Assembly: GCA_016932835.1 (NCBI GenBank)
Contig: JAFGCD010000084.1
Coordinates: 1 to 33,968, forward strand
Source: Sedimentisphaerales bacterium
GTDB taxonomy: Bacteria > Planctomycetota > Phycisphaerae > Sedimentisphaerales > Anaerobacaceae
Length of the DNA stretch: 33,968 nt
Direction: 5' to 3'
Every line of letters begins with the position of its first letter. Within the stretch, counting starts at the first letter, position 1. A model generated the notes under the pieces. That model did not search any database. It had not been told where the DNA came from and was given only the letters and a program-made list of their open reading frames with translations. Shown here in pieces: positions 25,382-33,870 of the stretch. The position numbers and the translations under genes were made by a program.

Positions 25382-26842
25382 ATGAACGCAGAAAAATTCA
25401 GTCGCCGCAGTTTTCTAAAAGCCTTCGGAGTCGCCTCCGCTTTGCTGGCGCATCCTGCTGCCTCGCCGGCAAGCCAAAAACGAAACAGGCCAAATATACT
25501 GTTCTGCATTGCAGACGACTGGTCCTGGCCTCATGCGAGTATCGCCGGGGCCAAAGTAATCAAGACCCCCACCTTCGACAGGGTCGCAAGCGAGGGCGTG
25601 CTCTTCGAGAACGCTTTTGTCTCGGCGCCGTCGTGCACTCCTTCGCGAGGCGCGATCCTGACGGGCCAATGGCACTGGCGACTCGAACAGGGCTGCAACC
25701 TGTGGAGCACTTTGCCTGCAAAATTCGGCGTTTATCCGGATATGCTGGAAAAAGCCGGTTACCACGTCGGCTTCACGCGCAAAGGCTGGGGACCCGGATA
25801 CGATGAGCCCGGCGGACGCACTCGCAATCCCGCAGGCCCAAGGTTCAAGGATTTCGCCGGCTTTCTCGAAAAAAGACCCGAAACCGCTCCCTTCTGCTTC
25901 TGGTTCGGCAGTCACGACCCGCATAGAAGCTACCAGTGGCGCTCAGGACTCGACAGCGGAATGAACCTCGATGACGCCGAAGTCCCCGCACACCTGCCGG
26001 ACAGCGAGCAGGTCCGCACCGACATCTGTGACTACTACTGGGAAGTCCAGCGGTTCGACAGCGAAGTCGGCCGGTTGTTGAAGCTGCTGGAAGAAAAAGA
26101 CGAACTCGACAATACGCTCGTAGTGATAACCGGAGACAACGGCCTGCCTTTCCCGCGGTGCAAGAGCAATCTTTATGACCGTGGTACGAACGTCCCCCTT
26201 GCCGTTCGCTGGCCCGCGAAGGTCCGGCCCGGCCGGGTCGCAAAAGACTTCATCAGCCTGTCCGACCTGGCGCCGACTTTCTTGGAAGCCGCCGGGCTGA
26301 AACCCACTGCGGAAATGACGGGCAAAAGCTTCCTTGATATTCTAACCTCGGGTAAATCCGGACAAGTGGACGGCGATCGCGACAAAGTCTTCACGGCAAT
26401 GGAACGCCACACTATTCGACGCGCCGGCGGCGTCGGCTATCCCATGCGAGCGATAAGAACGCATGACTACCTCTACATTCGCAACTTCAAACCAGACAGA
26501 TGGCCCGCCGGAGACCCGGAGGGATACGGTGACATCGACGGCTCGCCGACAAAAACATACATGATGCAGAATCGCAATCAGCCGAAGGTGAAAAAACTGT
26601 TCGAACTGGCCTTCGCCAAAAGACCTGCCGAGGAACTCTACGACCTGCGCGAAGACCCGCACCAACTCAATAACGTCGCCGATCAGGCAGAATACCTCGA
26701 CGTAAAAATGAAGCTCGCCGCAACGCTGACAGAGAAACTGAAAGCGACGAAAGACCCGCGAGTGCTGGGAAATGGAGATATTTTCGACAAGTACCCGTAC
26801 TATGGCGGAGGCTACAAGCCGAAAGCAGATCAGAAGAGTTGA
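25382..26842 (+). CDS. Secreted sulfatase, Tat signal
   Basis: A 486-residue S1-family sulfatase (heparan sulfamidase-like by general layout). It has a Tat signal (SRRSFLKAFG, R8-R9) without a lipobox. The metal site starts at CIADDW (D45-D46), the formylglycine site is C85 in CTPSRGAILTG, and TGDNG follows later. GGAG lies eight bases before ATG 25382; ATG 25376 is possible but too close to that site. It is the last gene of the plus-strand run and is followed by a strong hairpin. No formylglycine-generating enzyme or anSME gene is in the window. Confidence 0.92.
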   Translation: MNAEKFSRRSFLKAFGVASALLAHPAASPASQKRNRPNILFCIADDWSWPHASIAGAKVIKTPTFDRVASEGVLFENAFVSAPSCTPSRGAILTGQWHWRLEQGCNLWSTLPAKFGVYPDMLEKAGYHVGFTRKGWGPGYDEPGGRTRNPAGPRFKDFAGFLEKRPETAPFCFWFGSHDPHRSYQWRSGLDSGMNLDDAEVPAHLPDSEQVRTDICDYYWEVQRFDSEVGRLLKLLEEKDELDNTLVVITGDNGLPFPRCKSNLYDRGTNVPLAVRWPAKVRPGRVAKDFISLSDLAPTFLEAAGLKPTAEMTGKSFLDILTSGKSGQVDGDRDKVFTAMERHTIRRAGGVGYPMRAIRTHDYLYIRNFKPDRWPAGDPEGYGDIDGSPTKTYMMQNRNQPKVKKLFELAFAKRPAEELYDLREDPHQLNNVADQAEYLDVKMKLAATLTEKLKATKDPRVLGNGDIFDKYPYYGGGYKPKADQKS

Positions 26843-26882
26843 CGTAAAACCGGGCGCTCATTTAGAAACGTCAGGAAAAAAT

Positions 26883-26909
26883 AAGGCCGGGCGGCATCGG
26901 CCCGGCCTT
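26883..26909. terminator. Strong hairpin between converging sulfatase and LamG regions
   Basis: AAGGCCGGGC/GCCCGGCCTT (26883-26892 with 26900-26909) is a perfect 10-bp stem with a 7-base loop, followed on the plus strand by GTATTT. It most likely ends the sulfatase transcript and may work from both sides. Confidence 0.65.
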
Positions 26910-26930
26910 GTATTTGCTGATTTGCAAACC

Positions 26931-27509
26931 CTATTGTCCGGACAGAACCGCAACCTCCTCTGCGCTCAGGGCGTAGCTGTAAATGCGAACGTCGTCGATG
27001 GCGCCGGTGAACCAGCGACCCGGCTTATCGGAATTTTCCCCGATCAGCAAGGCCGAATCCGTCGAGAGTATCTTCCCCCTCGCGTCTGAAGAAACATCTA
27101 ACTTGCCGTCTATATACAACGACAGCTTCTTGCCGTCATACACCCCTGCGGCATGATGCCACCGACCGTCGTTTACATCTGCGACGCCGAACACGCTTCC
27201 TTGTCTGTTGCCCGGAACAAGCAGGCCCGAACACGCGAACTCCAGTGATTCTTTGTCCCAGTTCCTCTGGAGCCGCCAACTGCGATCGCCCTTTGTCACT
27301 ATGGCCTGCCAGTCCTTGTCGAATGCATCGACCTTGAACCACGCCGCGACGGTTATCCGGTTGACGATATGGAAATCGTTGCTGTCCAAGACCTCGACGC
27401 AGTCGCCGTCGCCGTCGAAGGCAAGAGCGCCGCCGATATGCCCCCTCCCCGCCGAAAAATGGCCCTGATAAGCAAAAATGCCAAAAAAAAGACCGAGCGG
27501 GCAATTCAC
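26931..27509 (-). pseudogene. LamG-domain fragment, probably 5'-truncated
   Basis: From about 27455 down the frame encodes a nearly complete LamG (concanavalin-like lectin) domain: GGALAFDGDGDCVEV, AAWFKV, VNDGRWHHAAGVYDG, LYIDG and GAIDDVRIYSYALS near the end. Nothing resembling a protein start precedes it. The only start codon in frame before the domain, GTG 27509, lies in the loop of a terminator and would translate its stem and T tract. There is no ribosome binding site or signal peptide. I take it as the surviving C-terminal part of a larger secreted or membrane protein. Planctomycete anti-sigma proteins can carry LamG in place of discoidin domains, so it could be a lost relative of its neighbours; that is inference. 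Confidence 0.6.
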
Positions 27510-27535
27510 GTCTCGCGGAAACTGTCTGCTCGGCC
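27483..27535 (-). terminator. Terminator after the second discoidin protein
   Basis: On the minus strand GGCCGAGC (27535-27528) pairs with GCTCGGTC (27498-27491, one G-T pair), and eight T residues follow (27490-27483). The loop is long (29 bases), but the T tract and position, about 30 bases after the stop, support termination. Confidence 0.5.
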
Positions 27536-27566
27536 TGTGTTTTCTGCTGTGTGTCGTGAGGCGCTG

Positions 27567-29093
27567 CTATTTAGCCGGTTTGCCGTAAACCTCGACTTCG
27601 ATGTAGCGGTTAAAATCGTTCATGCTATTGCCGTTGCTGTACAGGCGGACGTAGCGTGCCTCGATACCTTTTGCGTCGATCACCTTCCCCTCGAAAGTCT
27701 CGATGTAATGCTTGTCTTTTCCCGCCCCAAGCCCGGCGGAATTGTCGATGTCGTTGTTGAACAGCGTCTTGACATTCGCGGTGAAATCCGAATCCTCGGC
27801 GACCTGTACGACAACATCGAAATACACCTTGCACAAACCGTGGTCGCGCCAGACAGCGATCGCGTAAATATCATACCCGCCCCCCAAATCGATAGTCACG
27901 CTCTCAAGTCCGCCCCCCAATTCCACCAGGAAATTGTCCCCGGCTTCCTTGGCGGCGTCGGTAATCTGCTCCAGATTGCCTACGAGCGGCTCCTTATCCG
28001 TCGAGACAACCCGCTTGCCCGCAGCGACATTCTTCACGCCCACAGGAACCATCGGCGGTTTTCGCCGACTCTTGCGAGGCTTCTCCATGTTCGGAATCCG
28101 GCTGAAATCGAATACATGACTCGTGAAGACCGGCCGCGGCAATTCGAGCCGAAGCTCGACAAGACCGTTCGCGTCCCCGACAGTCTTGCCGTAAACCTCT
28201 ACCTCCGTGTAGTGGTTCAAATCATTGGCGGTATTGCCGCTGCTGTAAAGCCGAACATATCGACCCCGCACACCCTTGGCGTCGATGAGCTTGCCTTCGT
28301 TGGTCTCGGTGTAGTGCATATCCTCGCCGACGCCGAGCCCGATAGAATTGTCGCCGTCGTTATTGAAGATCGTCCGGACATTCGTGATAAAGTCCGGATC
28401 GCCCGCCGCCTGCACCGCAACATCGAAATACACCCGCGGCTGCTTGTGATAATGCCACACTACCACCGCATATATGTTGTGCTCGGCTTCGAGGTCGATG
28501 GTGACATGCTGTGCAAACGGCCCCAATTCCACGTAACTGCCGTCCACAGCCTCTTTGTCGCCGTCGGTTATCATCCCGATATCCCCGATGATAGGCTCTT
28601 CGTCGCTGCTGCAAACCGGCTTTCCCAGCGCCGCGTTGTACGTCCCCGCCGGCGCCAAAAACGGAGGTCGCGCCCTGCCCAGCGGCTTTTCCAGGTTCGC
28701 AACGCGATTGTCCTGCGGCGTATCGACGAATACCGGCGCCGGCAGTTTGATCTTCAGCGGCGCAAGACCGTCACCCTGCCCGGCTTGCGGAGTCCCAACC
28801 GGATTCGCCGAGCCGGCCTCAAGCCTCGGCGCGGCTTGCGGCGACGAATATGGCGCCGCCAAAGCCACTGCGATAACGAGCGCCGCCGCCGCGGCCAGTA
28901 TGATTGTTAGTCTTGCCAGTGGGCTTCCCATGATTCTTCTCCTTAGCGTTGACATGAATCTCCGCCTTCGACCGGTCCTGTTGAAGACCCAGAGCATCTG
29001 CCATCGAAGCTTGGTCTTGTGCGCCGATCTGAATCCCGTATCGACGCCGATCCTGCAGGTCAAACCTTTGAAACTGTGGTCAAGTTTGGACAT
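27567..29093 (-). CDS. Membrane-anchored anti-sigma-like protein with two discoidin-type domains
   Basis: A 508-residue paralogue of the upstream protein. Residues 1-45 align with it without gaps (F8, R14, D18, A24-H25, K28-L29-R30, M33-L34, V36-F37), which supports both the ATG and an anti-sigma-type cytoplasmic domain. One membrane segment follows (about 60-80) after SPLARL. Outside come a Pro/Ala linker and two F5/8 type C (discoidin)-like units, 112-303 and 313-506, each with ITD, IDL, IYAIAVW/VVVW, YFDV, LFNND, HY.ET and YVRLYS. Such domains often bind carbohydrate. Basic residues are unusually frequent before the membrane segment. The gene starts 157 bases after its paralogue and ends at a T-tract hairpin. 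The sigma-binding role is inferred. Confidence 0.8.
   Translation of the reverse strand: MSKLDHSFKGLTCRIGVDTGFRSAHKTKLRWQMLWVFNRTGRRRRFMSTLRRRIMGSPLARLTIILAAAAALVIAVALAAPYSSPQAAPRLEAGSANPVGTPQAGQGDGLAPLKIKLPAPVFVDTPQDNRVANLEKPLGRARPPFLAPAGTYNAALGKPVCSSDEEPIIGDIGMITDGDKEAVDGSYVELGPFAQHVTIDLEAEHNIYAVVVWHYHKQPRVYFDVAVQAAGDPDFITNVRTIFNNDGDNSIGLGVGEDMHYTETNEGKLIDAKGVRGRYVRLYSSGNTANDLNHYTEVEVYGKTVGDANGLVELRLELPRPVFTSHVFDFSRIPNMEKPRKSRRKPPMVPVGVKNVAAGKRVVSTDKEPLVGNLEQITDAAKEAGDNFLVELGGGLESVTIDLGGGYDIYAIAVWRDHGLCKVYFDVVVQVAEDSDFTANVKTLFNNDIDNSAGLGAGKDKHYIETFEGKVIDAKGIEARYVRLYSNGNSMNDFNRYIEVEVYGKPAK
27576..28157 (-). repeat. Discoidin repeat unit, copy 3
   Basis: The membrane-distal domain of the second anti-sigma-like protein. 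It is the most diverged of three related coding units; the others are at 28185-28760 and 29266-29838. Confidence 0.7.
28185..28760 (-). repeat. Discoidin repeat unit, copy 2
   Basis: The membrane-proximal domain of the second anti-sigma-like protein. It aligns without gaps over about 191 residues with the unit at 29266-29838, including RVANLEKPLG, RPPFLAP, HNIYAVVVWH and LNHYTEV. This points to a recent duplication. Confidence 0.8.
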
Positions 29094-29250
29094 TCTGCTC
29101 TCTTGCTGATATTGGCTCGTCCCGTATCTGCGCAACCCGGGCGCGGAAACTTCCTGCTGTCGATTTTCAAACAGGCACAACTTCGACCTTTGAGTCCTCT
29201 GTCGTATATGTCTCGCCCGTCAATCAGCAGCGAGCCGGCGACCGTGACCT

Positions 29251-30186
29251 CTAATCTGCCCGTATCCCATAGACCGCAACTTCGGTGTAATGATTCAACT
29301 CGTTGCCCGTACTGCCGTTGCTGTACAGCCGGATGTAACGAGCCTTGGCGCCCCTGGCATTGATGAGCTTGCCTTCGAACGTCTCGGTGTAGTGCTTGTC
29401 GCCGCCGACGCCCTGACCTGCGGAATTATCGATATCGTTGTTGAACAGCGTCCGGACGTTCTTAGTGAAATCGCCGTCGTCGGCAGCCTGCACAATCACA
29501 TCGAAATAAACCCGCGGCTTGCGATGGTCGTGCCAGACAACGACGGCATAGATATTATGCATCGCTTCGAGGTCGATGGTGATATGCCGGACCGACGGCC
29601 CGAGTTCTACGCAGCTCGCATCCGAGCCCTCTTTGTCGTCGTCGGTAATCATCCCCAGTTCGCCGACCAGCGGCCCCCCGTCACTGCTTTGCACCGACTT
29701 GCCCAGAGCGACATTCGCAGTCCCGATTGGTGCAAGAAAGGGCGGACGGGGCTTGCCGAGAGGCTTTTCCAGATTCGCAACCCGAACCAATTGCGGCGTC
29801 CCTACGAACATCGGCCTGGGCAGTTCCAGCACAATCGGCGAGAACTGCGGCGTACCTATATGCACCGCTTCGGATCCGCCGATCCCGTCCTCGGTCTTAA
29901 CGTCGCTGCCCACCGGGGCCGAACTGTCCGGCTTATTGAACTGGTACGCGCCGATTGCCGCGACTATCGCTATCGCAGCAGCGGCGGCCAATTTCACAAA
30001 TGGGCTTCGCAGCCAGGATCGGCCCCCAATCTTGATTACCCTCGCCCCATCTGAGCGTTGCTCCGCCTCTTTGTCAAAAACAGAGAGCATCTCCCGGCGG
30101 AGCTTCTCGCGGTGAGCTAAATTCGGCTCGTCGTCGATATTCAGCCGAGCCACAATATCCTCGAAATCGGCCTGGTCCTTGAACAT
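29251..30186 (-). CDS. Membrane-anchored anti-sigma-like protein with one discoidin-type domain
   Basis: A 311-residue protein beginning one base after the ECF sigma stop codon, the usual place for its anti-sigma factor. The cytoplasmic part (1-60) holds a charged helical motif, AHREKLRREMLSVFDK at 24-39. A single membrane segment lies at about 63-83 (VKLAAAAAIAIVAAIGAY). The outer part has a linker and then a discoidin (F5/8 type C)-like domain (about 155-308) with NVALGKSV, MITDDDKEG, HITIDL, IYAVVVWH and YIRLYSNG. It has no classical zinc anti-sigma motif (HxxxCxxC). I infer that it holds the sigma factor at the membrane and senses a ligand, likely a glycan, through the discoidin domain. 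An F5/8 protein without any regulatory role remains possible. Confidence 0.82.
   Translation of the reverse strand: MFKDQADFEDIVARLNIDDEPNLAHREKLRREMLSVFDKEAEQRSDGARVIKIGGRSWLRSPFVKLAAAAAIAIVAAIGAYQFNKPDSSAPVGSDVKTEDGIGGSEAVHIGTPQFSPIVLELPRPMFVGTPQLVRVANLEKPLGKPRPPFLAPIGTANVALGKSVQSSDGGPLVGELGMITDDDKEGSDASCVELGPSVRHITIDLEAMHNIYAVVVWHDHRKPRVYFDVIVQAADDGDFTKNVRTLFNNDIDNSAGQGVGGDKHYTETFEGKLINARGAKARYIRLYSNGSTGNELNHYTEVAVYGIRAD
29266..29838 (-). repeat. Discoidin repeat unit, copy 1
   Basis: The single outer domain of the first anti-sigma-like protein, nearest to the sigma gene. It is the closest relative of copy 2 at 28185-28760. Confidence 0.8.
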
Positions 30187-30187
30187 T

Positions 30188-30781
30188 CTAAGCTTCCCAC
30201 TCGAAGGAATCTTTCAAGTTCTCTCGCAACTGCCTGAGCACCCTGTGCATCGTAACGCGCGCCGCAGATTGCGTAATTTCCATAACTTCTGCTATCTGCT
30301 CGAAAGGCAGATCCTCGAAAAATCTCAATGTAATCAGTGTCTGGTGTTTCGGTTTCAGTTTCATAATGGCCGCGTACAGTCGGGGCCAGTCGAGCCTCGA
30401 ATCGCCCCCGCCCTTCTCAGGCGAAGGCCCCAGCGAATCAGCAGCCCTGGCCAGAAGCCTTCTGCGACGCAGCGTCTTCCTGATATAGGCATTGGCCTGG
30501 TTGACAGCTATCCGGTACAGCCAGCTCCTGAAATCATGGTCGGTCAGGCCGCGAAAATCGCGAATCCTGCGAGCGACCTCCAGGAAAATCGTCGAAGTAA
30601 CATCCTCGGCCGTTTCCCTGTAAAAGAGCCGATGCACGCAGAACCGAAAGACCTTTTCGTAGTACATCTCGTACAACCGGCTCAAGGCGTCGGCTTCGGT
30701 CTTGGCCCGTACAACCAGATCGTCGTCCTCAGCTTGCCTAACGGTTTTTACCATAGCACCAGCCATCGTCACGGTTATCAT
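30188..30781 (-). CDS. ECF-type RNA polymerase sigma factor
   Basis: A 197-residue sigma70-family factor with only regions 2 and 4. Region 2 (about 30-103) contains LYEMYYEKVFRFCVHRL, ETAEDVTSTIFLEV and FRSWLYRIAVNQANAYIRK. Region 4 (about 135-190) contains LKPKHQTLITLRFFEDLPFEQIAEVM and a recognition helix with AARVTMHRVLRQL. It would direct RNA polymerase to its own promoter set. The start could be 30781, 30766 or 30754; none has a clear ribosome binding site. It lies 65 bases after a sulfatase gene on the same strand and one base before the anti-sigma-like gene, so co-transcription is likely. Confidence 0.93.
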   Translation of the reverse strand: MITVTMAGAMVKTVRQAEDDDLVVRAKTEADALSRLYEMYYEKVFRFCVHRLFYRETAEDVTSTIFLEVARRIRDFRGLTDHDFRSWLYRIAVNQANAYIRKTLRRRRLLARAADSLGPSPEKGGGDSRLDWPRLYAAIMKLKPKHQTLITLRFFEDLPFEQIAEVMEITQSAARVTMHRVLRQLRENLKDSFEWEA

Positions 30782-30846
30782 TGCGCATACGCCGATTATG
30801 TTACACGAGGACGACTGAAAAATCCTGGAAAATGCCCTTCTGAGGA

Positions 30847-32265
30847 TTAATCGGCAATGTAGTCCCGCCCTGCAAGGCTTTCCTCCACCGAAGCCTGCCA
30901 GGCGTTCAGCGTGGCTTTCATCCTGGCGACGACTTCGGGATTCTGGACGGCGATATTCTTCGTCTCAGCCGGGTCCGCAGAGATGTCGTACAGTTCGAGA
31001 CCTTCGCCGGTCTGGTGAAGCTTGAAGTTATTGTCGATCAATGCCGCATGGCCGGGGAAGTTGTCAACACGCGGATGCGGATGCCTGAAATTGCTGAACT
31101 GCCGCCATGTGCCCTTGAGAAGCTCCCGGTCAATATAGGATTCGTTCCTGTTCTCCCTGCCGGCGGCGTATTTCCAGAAAGCAATCGGCCTGGGACGTGA
31201 AACCATTGCCCCTTCGATGAGGCCGCGCAGACTGATGCCGTCCACCGGCTCAACCTGATTGTCAACGTCGAGACCGAGAATATCGATTATGGTAGGATAA
31301 ATGTCAGATGTGCAGCAGGGAATATTCGCAGCAAAGGGCTTGCGAATCCTGTCAGGCCATTCCAGAATAGCGGGAACTCGTATCCCCCCCTCCCAGAGGC
31401 TGGCCTTCTTGCCCCGCAGACCTCCGGTCGAACCGGGACCCGTCGCCCCGTTGTCGCTGCAAAACCAGAGCATTGTGTTTTCGGCGATTTTCAAATCGGC
31501 AAGCCCGGTGCGAAGCATTCCTACTGCACGATCGACGGCGGCGATCTCTCCGAGATAGTGCTGCTCCTTCTCAGACAGGTGCTTATAAGGTTCTCTGTCC
31601 TCAGCCGTAGCCTTGTGCGGAGTGTGGGGTGAGCCGAACCAAACGACCGCCAGGAATGGGCTTCCGTTCTCGGCGGCTTTCTTGACGAATCTCAATGCCT
31701 CCTCGACAACTATTTCCGAGCTTTCGCCCTTGATAACCTTCGCCGGCTCGCCGTTACGGGTCAGCGGCGGGTCGATCTCGAAAAAGTTGTCGTGTGAGAG
31801 CCACTCATCGAAGCCGCTGCCGCCCGGATTGACGGGGCAGTCGGCCTTTACCGGCCCCAGATGCCATTTGCCGAAGTGGCCCGTTGCATAACCGGCGCTC
31901 TTGAGCACCTCGGCAATAGTGATTTCCTCGGGCCTGATTGAGTAGTTGGGTGCGAAACAGCCAAAGCGATTAGGATGCCGGCCCGTCATTACGCTGCCTC
32001 GCGTCGGCGAGCAGACAGGCGCCGCGGCGTAGAAACGGTCGAACCTCAAACACGTCGCCGCCATCTCGTCGAGAACCGGCGTCTTCAAGTACTTGTGCCC
32101 GTTGTAGCCGGTGTCGCCGAAGCCCTGATCGTCGGTCATGCACAGAATAATGTTGGGCCGGGCCGCACCGGGCGATCTTCCGCCGAACGAAGCACACCCG
32201 CTGCCCAAAGCCAGACCAGCCGCTGCCAGGCCCGCCGATTTAAGAAAATCACGTCGTCTCAGCAT
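30847..32265 (-). CDS. Secreted sulfatase, Tat lipoprotein
   Basis: A 472-residue S1-family sulfatase with a Tat signal (RRRDFLKSAG, 3-12) and lipobox (LGSGC, C24). The metal site is MTDDQGFG (D45-D46), and the formylglycine cysteine is C85 in CSPTRGSVMTG. GKWHLG and WFCSDNGATG supply further active-site residues. By motif it is close to the arylsulfatase A/N-acetylgalactosamine sulfatase type. ATG 32265 was chosen because GGAG stands six bases upstream. It lies 47 bases after another sulfatase and 65 bases before the ECF sigma gene, all on the minus strand. Confidence 0.93.
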   Translation of the reverse strand: MLRRRDFLKSAGLAAAGLALGSGCASFGGRSPGAARPNIILCMTDDQGFGDTGYNGHKYLKTPVLDEMAATCLRFDRFYAAAPVCSPTRGSVMTGRHPNRFGCFAPNYSIRPEEITIAEVLKSAGYATGHFGKWHLGPVKADCPVNPGGSGFDEWLSHDNFFEIDPPLTRNGEPAKVIKGESSEIVVEEALRFVKKAAENGSPFLAVVWFGSPHTPHKATAEDREPYKHLSEKEQHYLGEIAAVDRAVGMLRTGLADLKIAENTMLWFCSDNGATGPGSTGGLRGKKASLWEGGIRVPAILEWPDRIRKPFAANIPCCTSDIYPTIIDILGLDVDNQVEPVDGISLRGLIEGAMVSRPRPIAFWKYAAGRENRNESYIDRELLKGTWRQFSNFRHPHPRVDNFPGHAALIDNNFKLHQTGEGLELYDISADPAETKNIAVQNPEVVARMKATLNAWQASVEESLAGRDYIAD

Positions 32266-32312
32266 AGCAGACTCCATCTTTTTGCGAATCGATGATACTC
32301 GTAACATACCCG

Positions 32313-33764
32313 TCAAAGCAAACCCGGATAAAGGGCCTTGAGGTCCAACTGATCGCCGGTTTGCTCCTGGAGTGCGAGTAACTTGGCGAAAAGTTTCTTA
32401 ATCCTCTTTTCCTGCTTGCGCTGCGCCGCAAGGTTAGTCATTTCCTGAGGATCCTCCTTGAGGTTGAAAAGCAGGACCTTCTTCGCTTTTGGGAACAGCA
32501 GCAGCTTGTATCCATCCTGCGTGACCATCCGCGCAACGTCGAGATAGCCGCCATATATGGCATCGTAGGATTTCTTTGTTTCGCCCTGCATCAGGGGCAT
32601 TAGGCTCTTGAACTGGACGTAGTCCGGCTTCTCCGCCCCGGCAAGTTCCAGCGTCGTCGGCATGATGTCCTGCAGATAGACCGGCGCATCGATCCTGGCG
32701 TTTTTCTTGATCCCCGGCCCGACGACCATAAGAGGCACGCGGACGCTGTGGTCGTAGAGGTTCTGCTTGCCCATCAGACCGTGGCGCCCGACTGCCAGAC
32801 CGTGGTCGGCAGAGAAAAATATGTACGTGTTCTCGGCCTTGCCGGACTTCTCAAGTGCACCAAGGATCCGCCCCACCTGCGCATCCATGTGCGTGATTAT
32901 CGCATAGTACTCCTGCCGATTTACCTTCACCGAATAAGGCGTCCGCGGAAAAGGCGCCAGACGCTCGTCTCGAAGCTTGGCCCCGCAGCCGATCGCATCC
33001 TTATCAGGGTGCTCGGGAGCGAAGTTCTTAGGAACTTTGATGCCGTTGAGAGGGTATTTATCGACGTATTCCTTCGGAGACTGCCTCGGATCGTGCGGTG
33101 CATTGAAGGCCAGATACATAAAGAAGGGGTTCTCGCCTTTCGAGCCCTGCTCCAAAAAAGCAACTGCATCGTCTGCGAGCACCTCGCTCCAGTGCCTGCC
33201 CCCCTCCCAGTACCCGCCGAACTGCTTGTCGTACGGGCGCCACGGGTCGGCCTTGCCTTCAATAGGACGATTGTAGCCCTCCGGACTTTGTTGCGGCATC
33301 CCGCCTCGAATGTGGGCGGTCGTATCGAACAGCGATTTTGCATCGGCTTTGACGTGCCACTTCCCCGTCATGTAGGTATCGTAGCCCGCCGAGTCGATAA
33401 GCTCGGACCACATCTTCGCGCCCTGCTGAAATCGTTCATCCGTTTTATTATCGACTTTGTGCGCGTGCCAGAGGAACATGCCGGTATTGAGCATCGTCCT
33501 GCTGGCGACGCAGACGGCCCCGGTCCACGAGCCCTGGTTGTAAGCATGGGTGAACGTCGTGCCGCCGGCGACGAGCCTGTCAAGGTTAGGCGTATGCACT
33601 TCGTCGTTGCCGAGCGCCCGGACCGCCTCAAACGTCTGGTCGTCGGCAAAGATGAACAGAATATTCGGGCGATTGGCACTGCTCCGGGCGCCCCTGGCAA
33701 ATCTCGGCAGAGCAAGCACCGCAGCTCCTGCTCCCAGAGCCTTGAGAAAATTGCGTCGGTTCAT
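32313..33764 (-). CDS. Secreted sulfatase with a CxAxR active site
   Basis: A 483-residue S1-family sulfatase with a Tat signal (NRRNFLKALG, R3-R4) and no lipobox. The metal site is IFADDQTFE (D41-D42). The formylglycine cysteine is C85 in CVASRTMLNTG: alanine replaces the usual proline, a form found in choline- and iduronate-sulfatase-like subgroups. TGKWH and FFSADHG complete the active site. GAGG lies nine bases before ATG 33764. It is the first gene of the minus-strand sulfatase, sigma and anti-sigma run, behind a good sigma70-type promoter. Confidence 0.92.
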   Translation of the reverse strand: MNRRNFLKALGAGAAVLALPRFARGARSSANRPNILFIFADDQTFEAVRALGNDEVHTPNLDRLVAGGTTFTHAYNQGSWTGAVCVASRTMLNTGMFLWHAHKVDNKTDERFQQGAKMWSELIDSAGYDTYMTGKWHVKADAKSLFDTTAHIRGGMPQQSPEGYNRPIEGKADPWRPYDKQFGGYWEGGRHWSEVLADDAVAFLEQGSKGENPFFMYLAFNAPHDPRQSPKEYVDKYPLNGIKVPKNFAPEHPDKDAIGCGAKLRDERLAPFPRTPYSVKVNRQEYYAIITHMDAQVGRILGALEKSGKAENTYIFFSADHGLAVGRHGLMGKQNLYDHSVRVPLMVVGPGIKKNARIDAPVYLQDIMPTTLELAGAEKPDYVQFKSLMPLMQGETKKSYDAIYGGYLDVARMVTQDGYKLLLFPKAKKVLLFNLKEDPQEMTNLAAQRKQEKRIKKLFAKLLALQEQTGDQLDLKALYPGLL

Positions 33765-33842
33765 TTGTGCAAGCCTCAATAAGATGCCGTTTAACGAATA
33801 ACAGCGGCTCCCCTGCTGGAAAGCTGTGCTTGAAACTATGCT

Positions 33843-33870
33843 ATTCTATCAATGATTCCCCCGGTTTCAA
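33843..33870 (-). promoter_or_regulatory. Promoter for the sulfatase-sigma run
   Basis: On the minus strand TTGAAA (33870-33865), a 16-base spacer and TAGAAT (33848-33843) would start transcription near 33836, about 70 bases before ATG 33764. Confidence 0.55.

Noticed and set aside
27369..28910. A 513-codon plus-strand open frame antisense to the two-domain discoidin protein
   Set aside because: The minus strand encodes conserved repeated domains. The antisense frame only reflects GC bias, and its apparent repeats copy the sense repeats.
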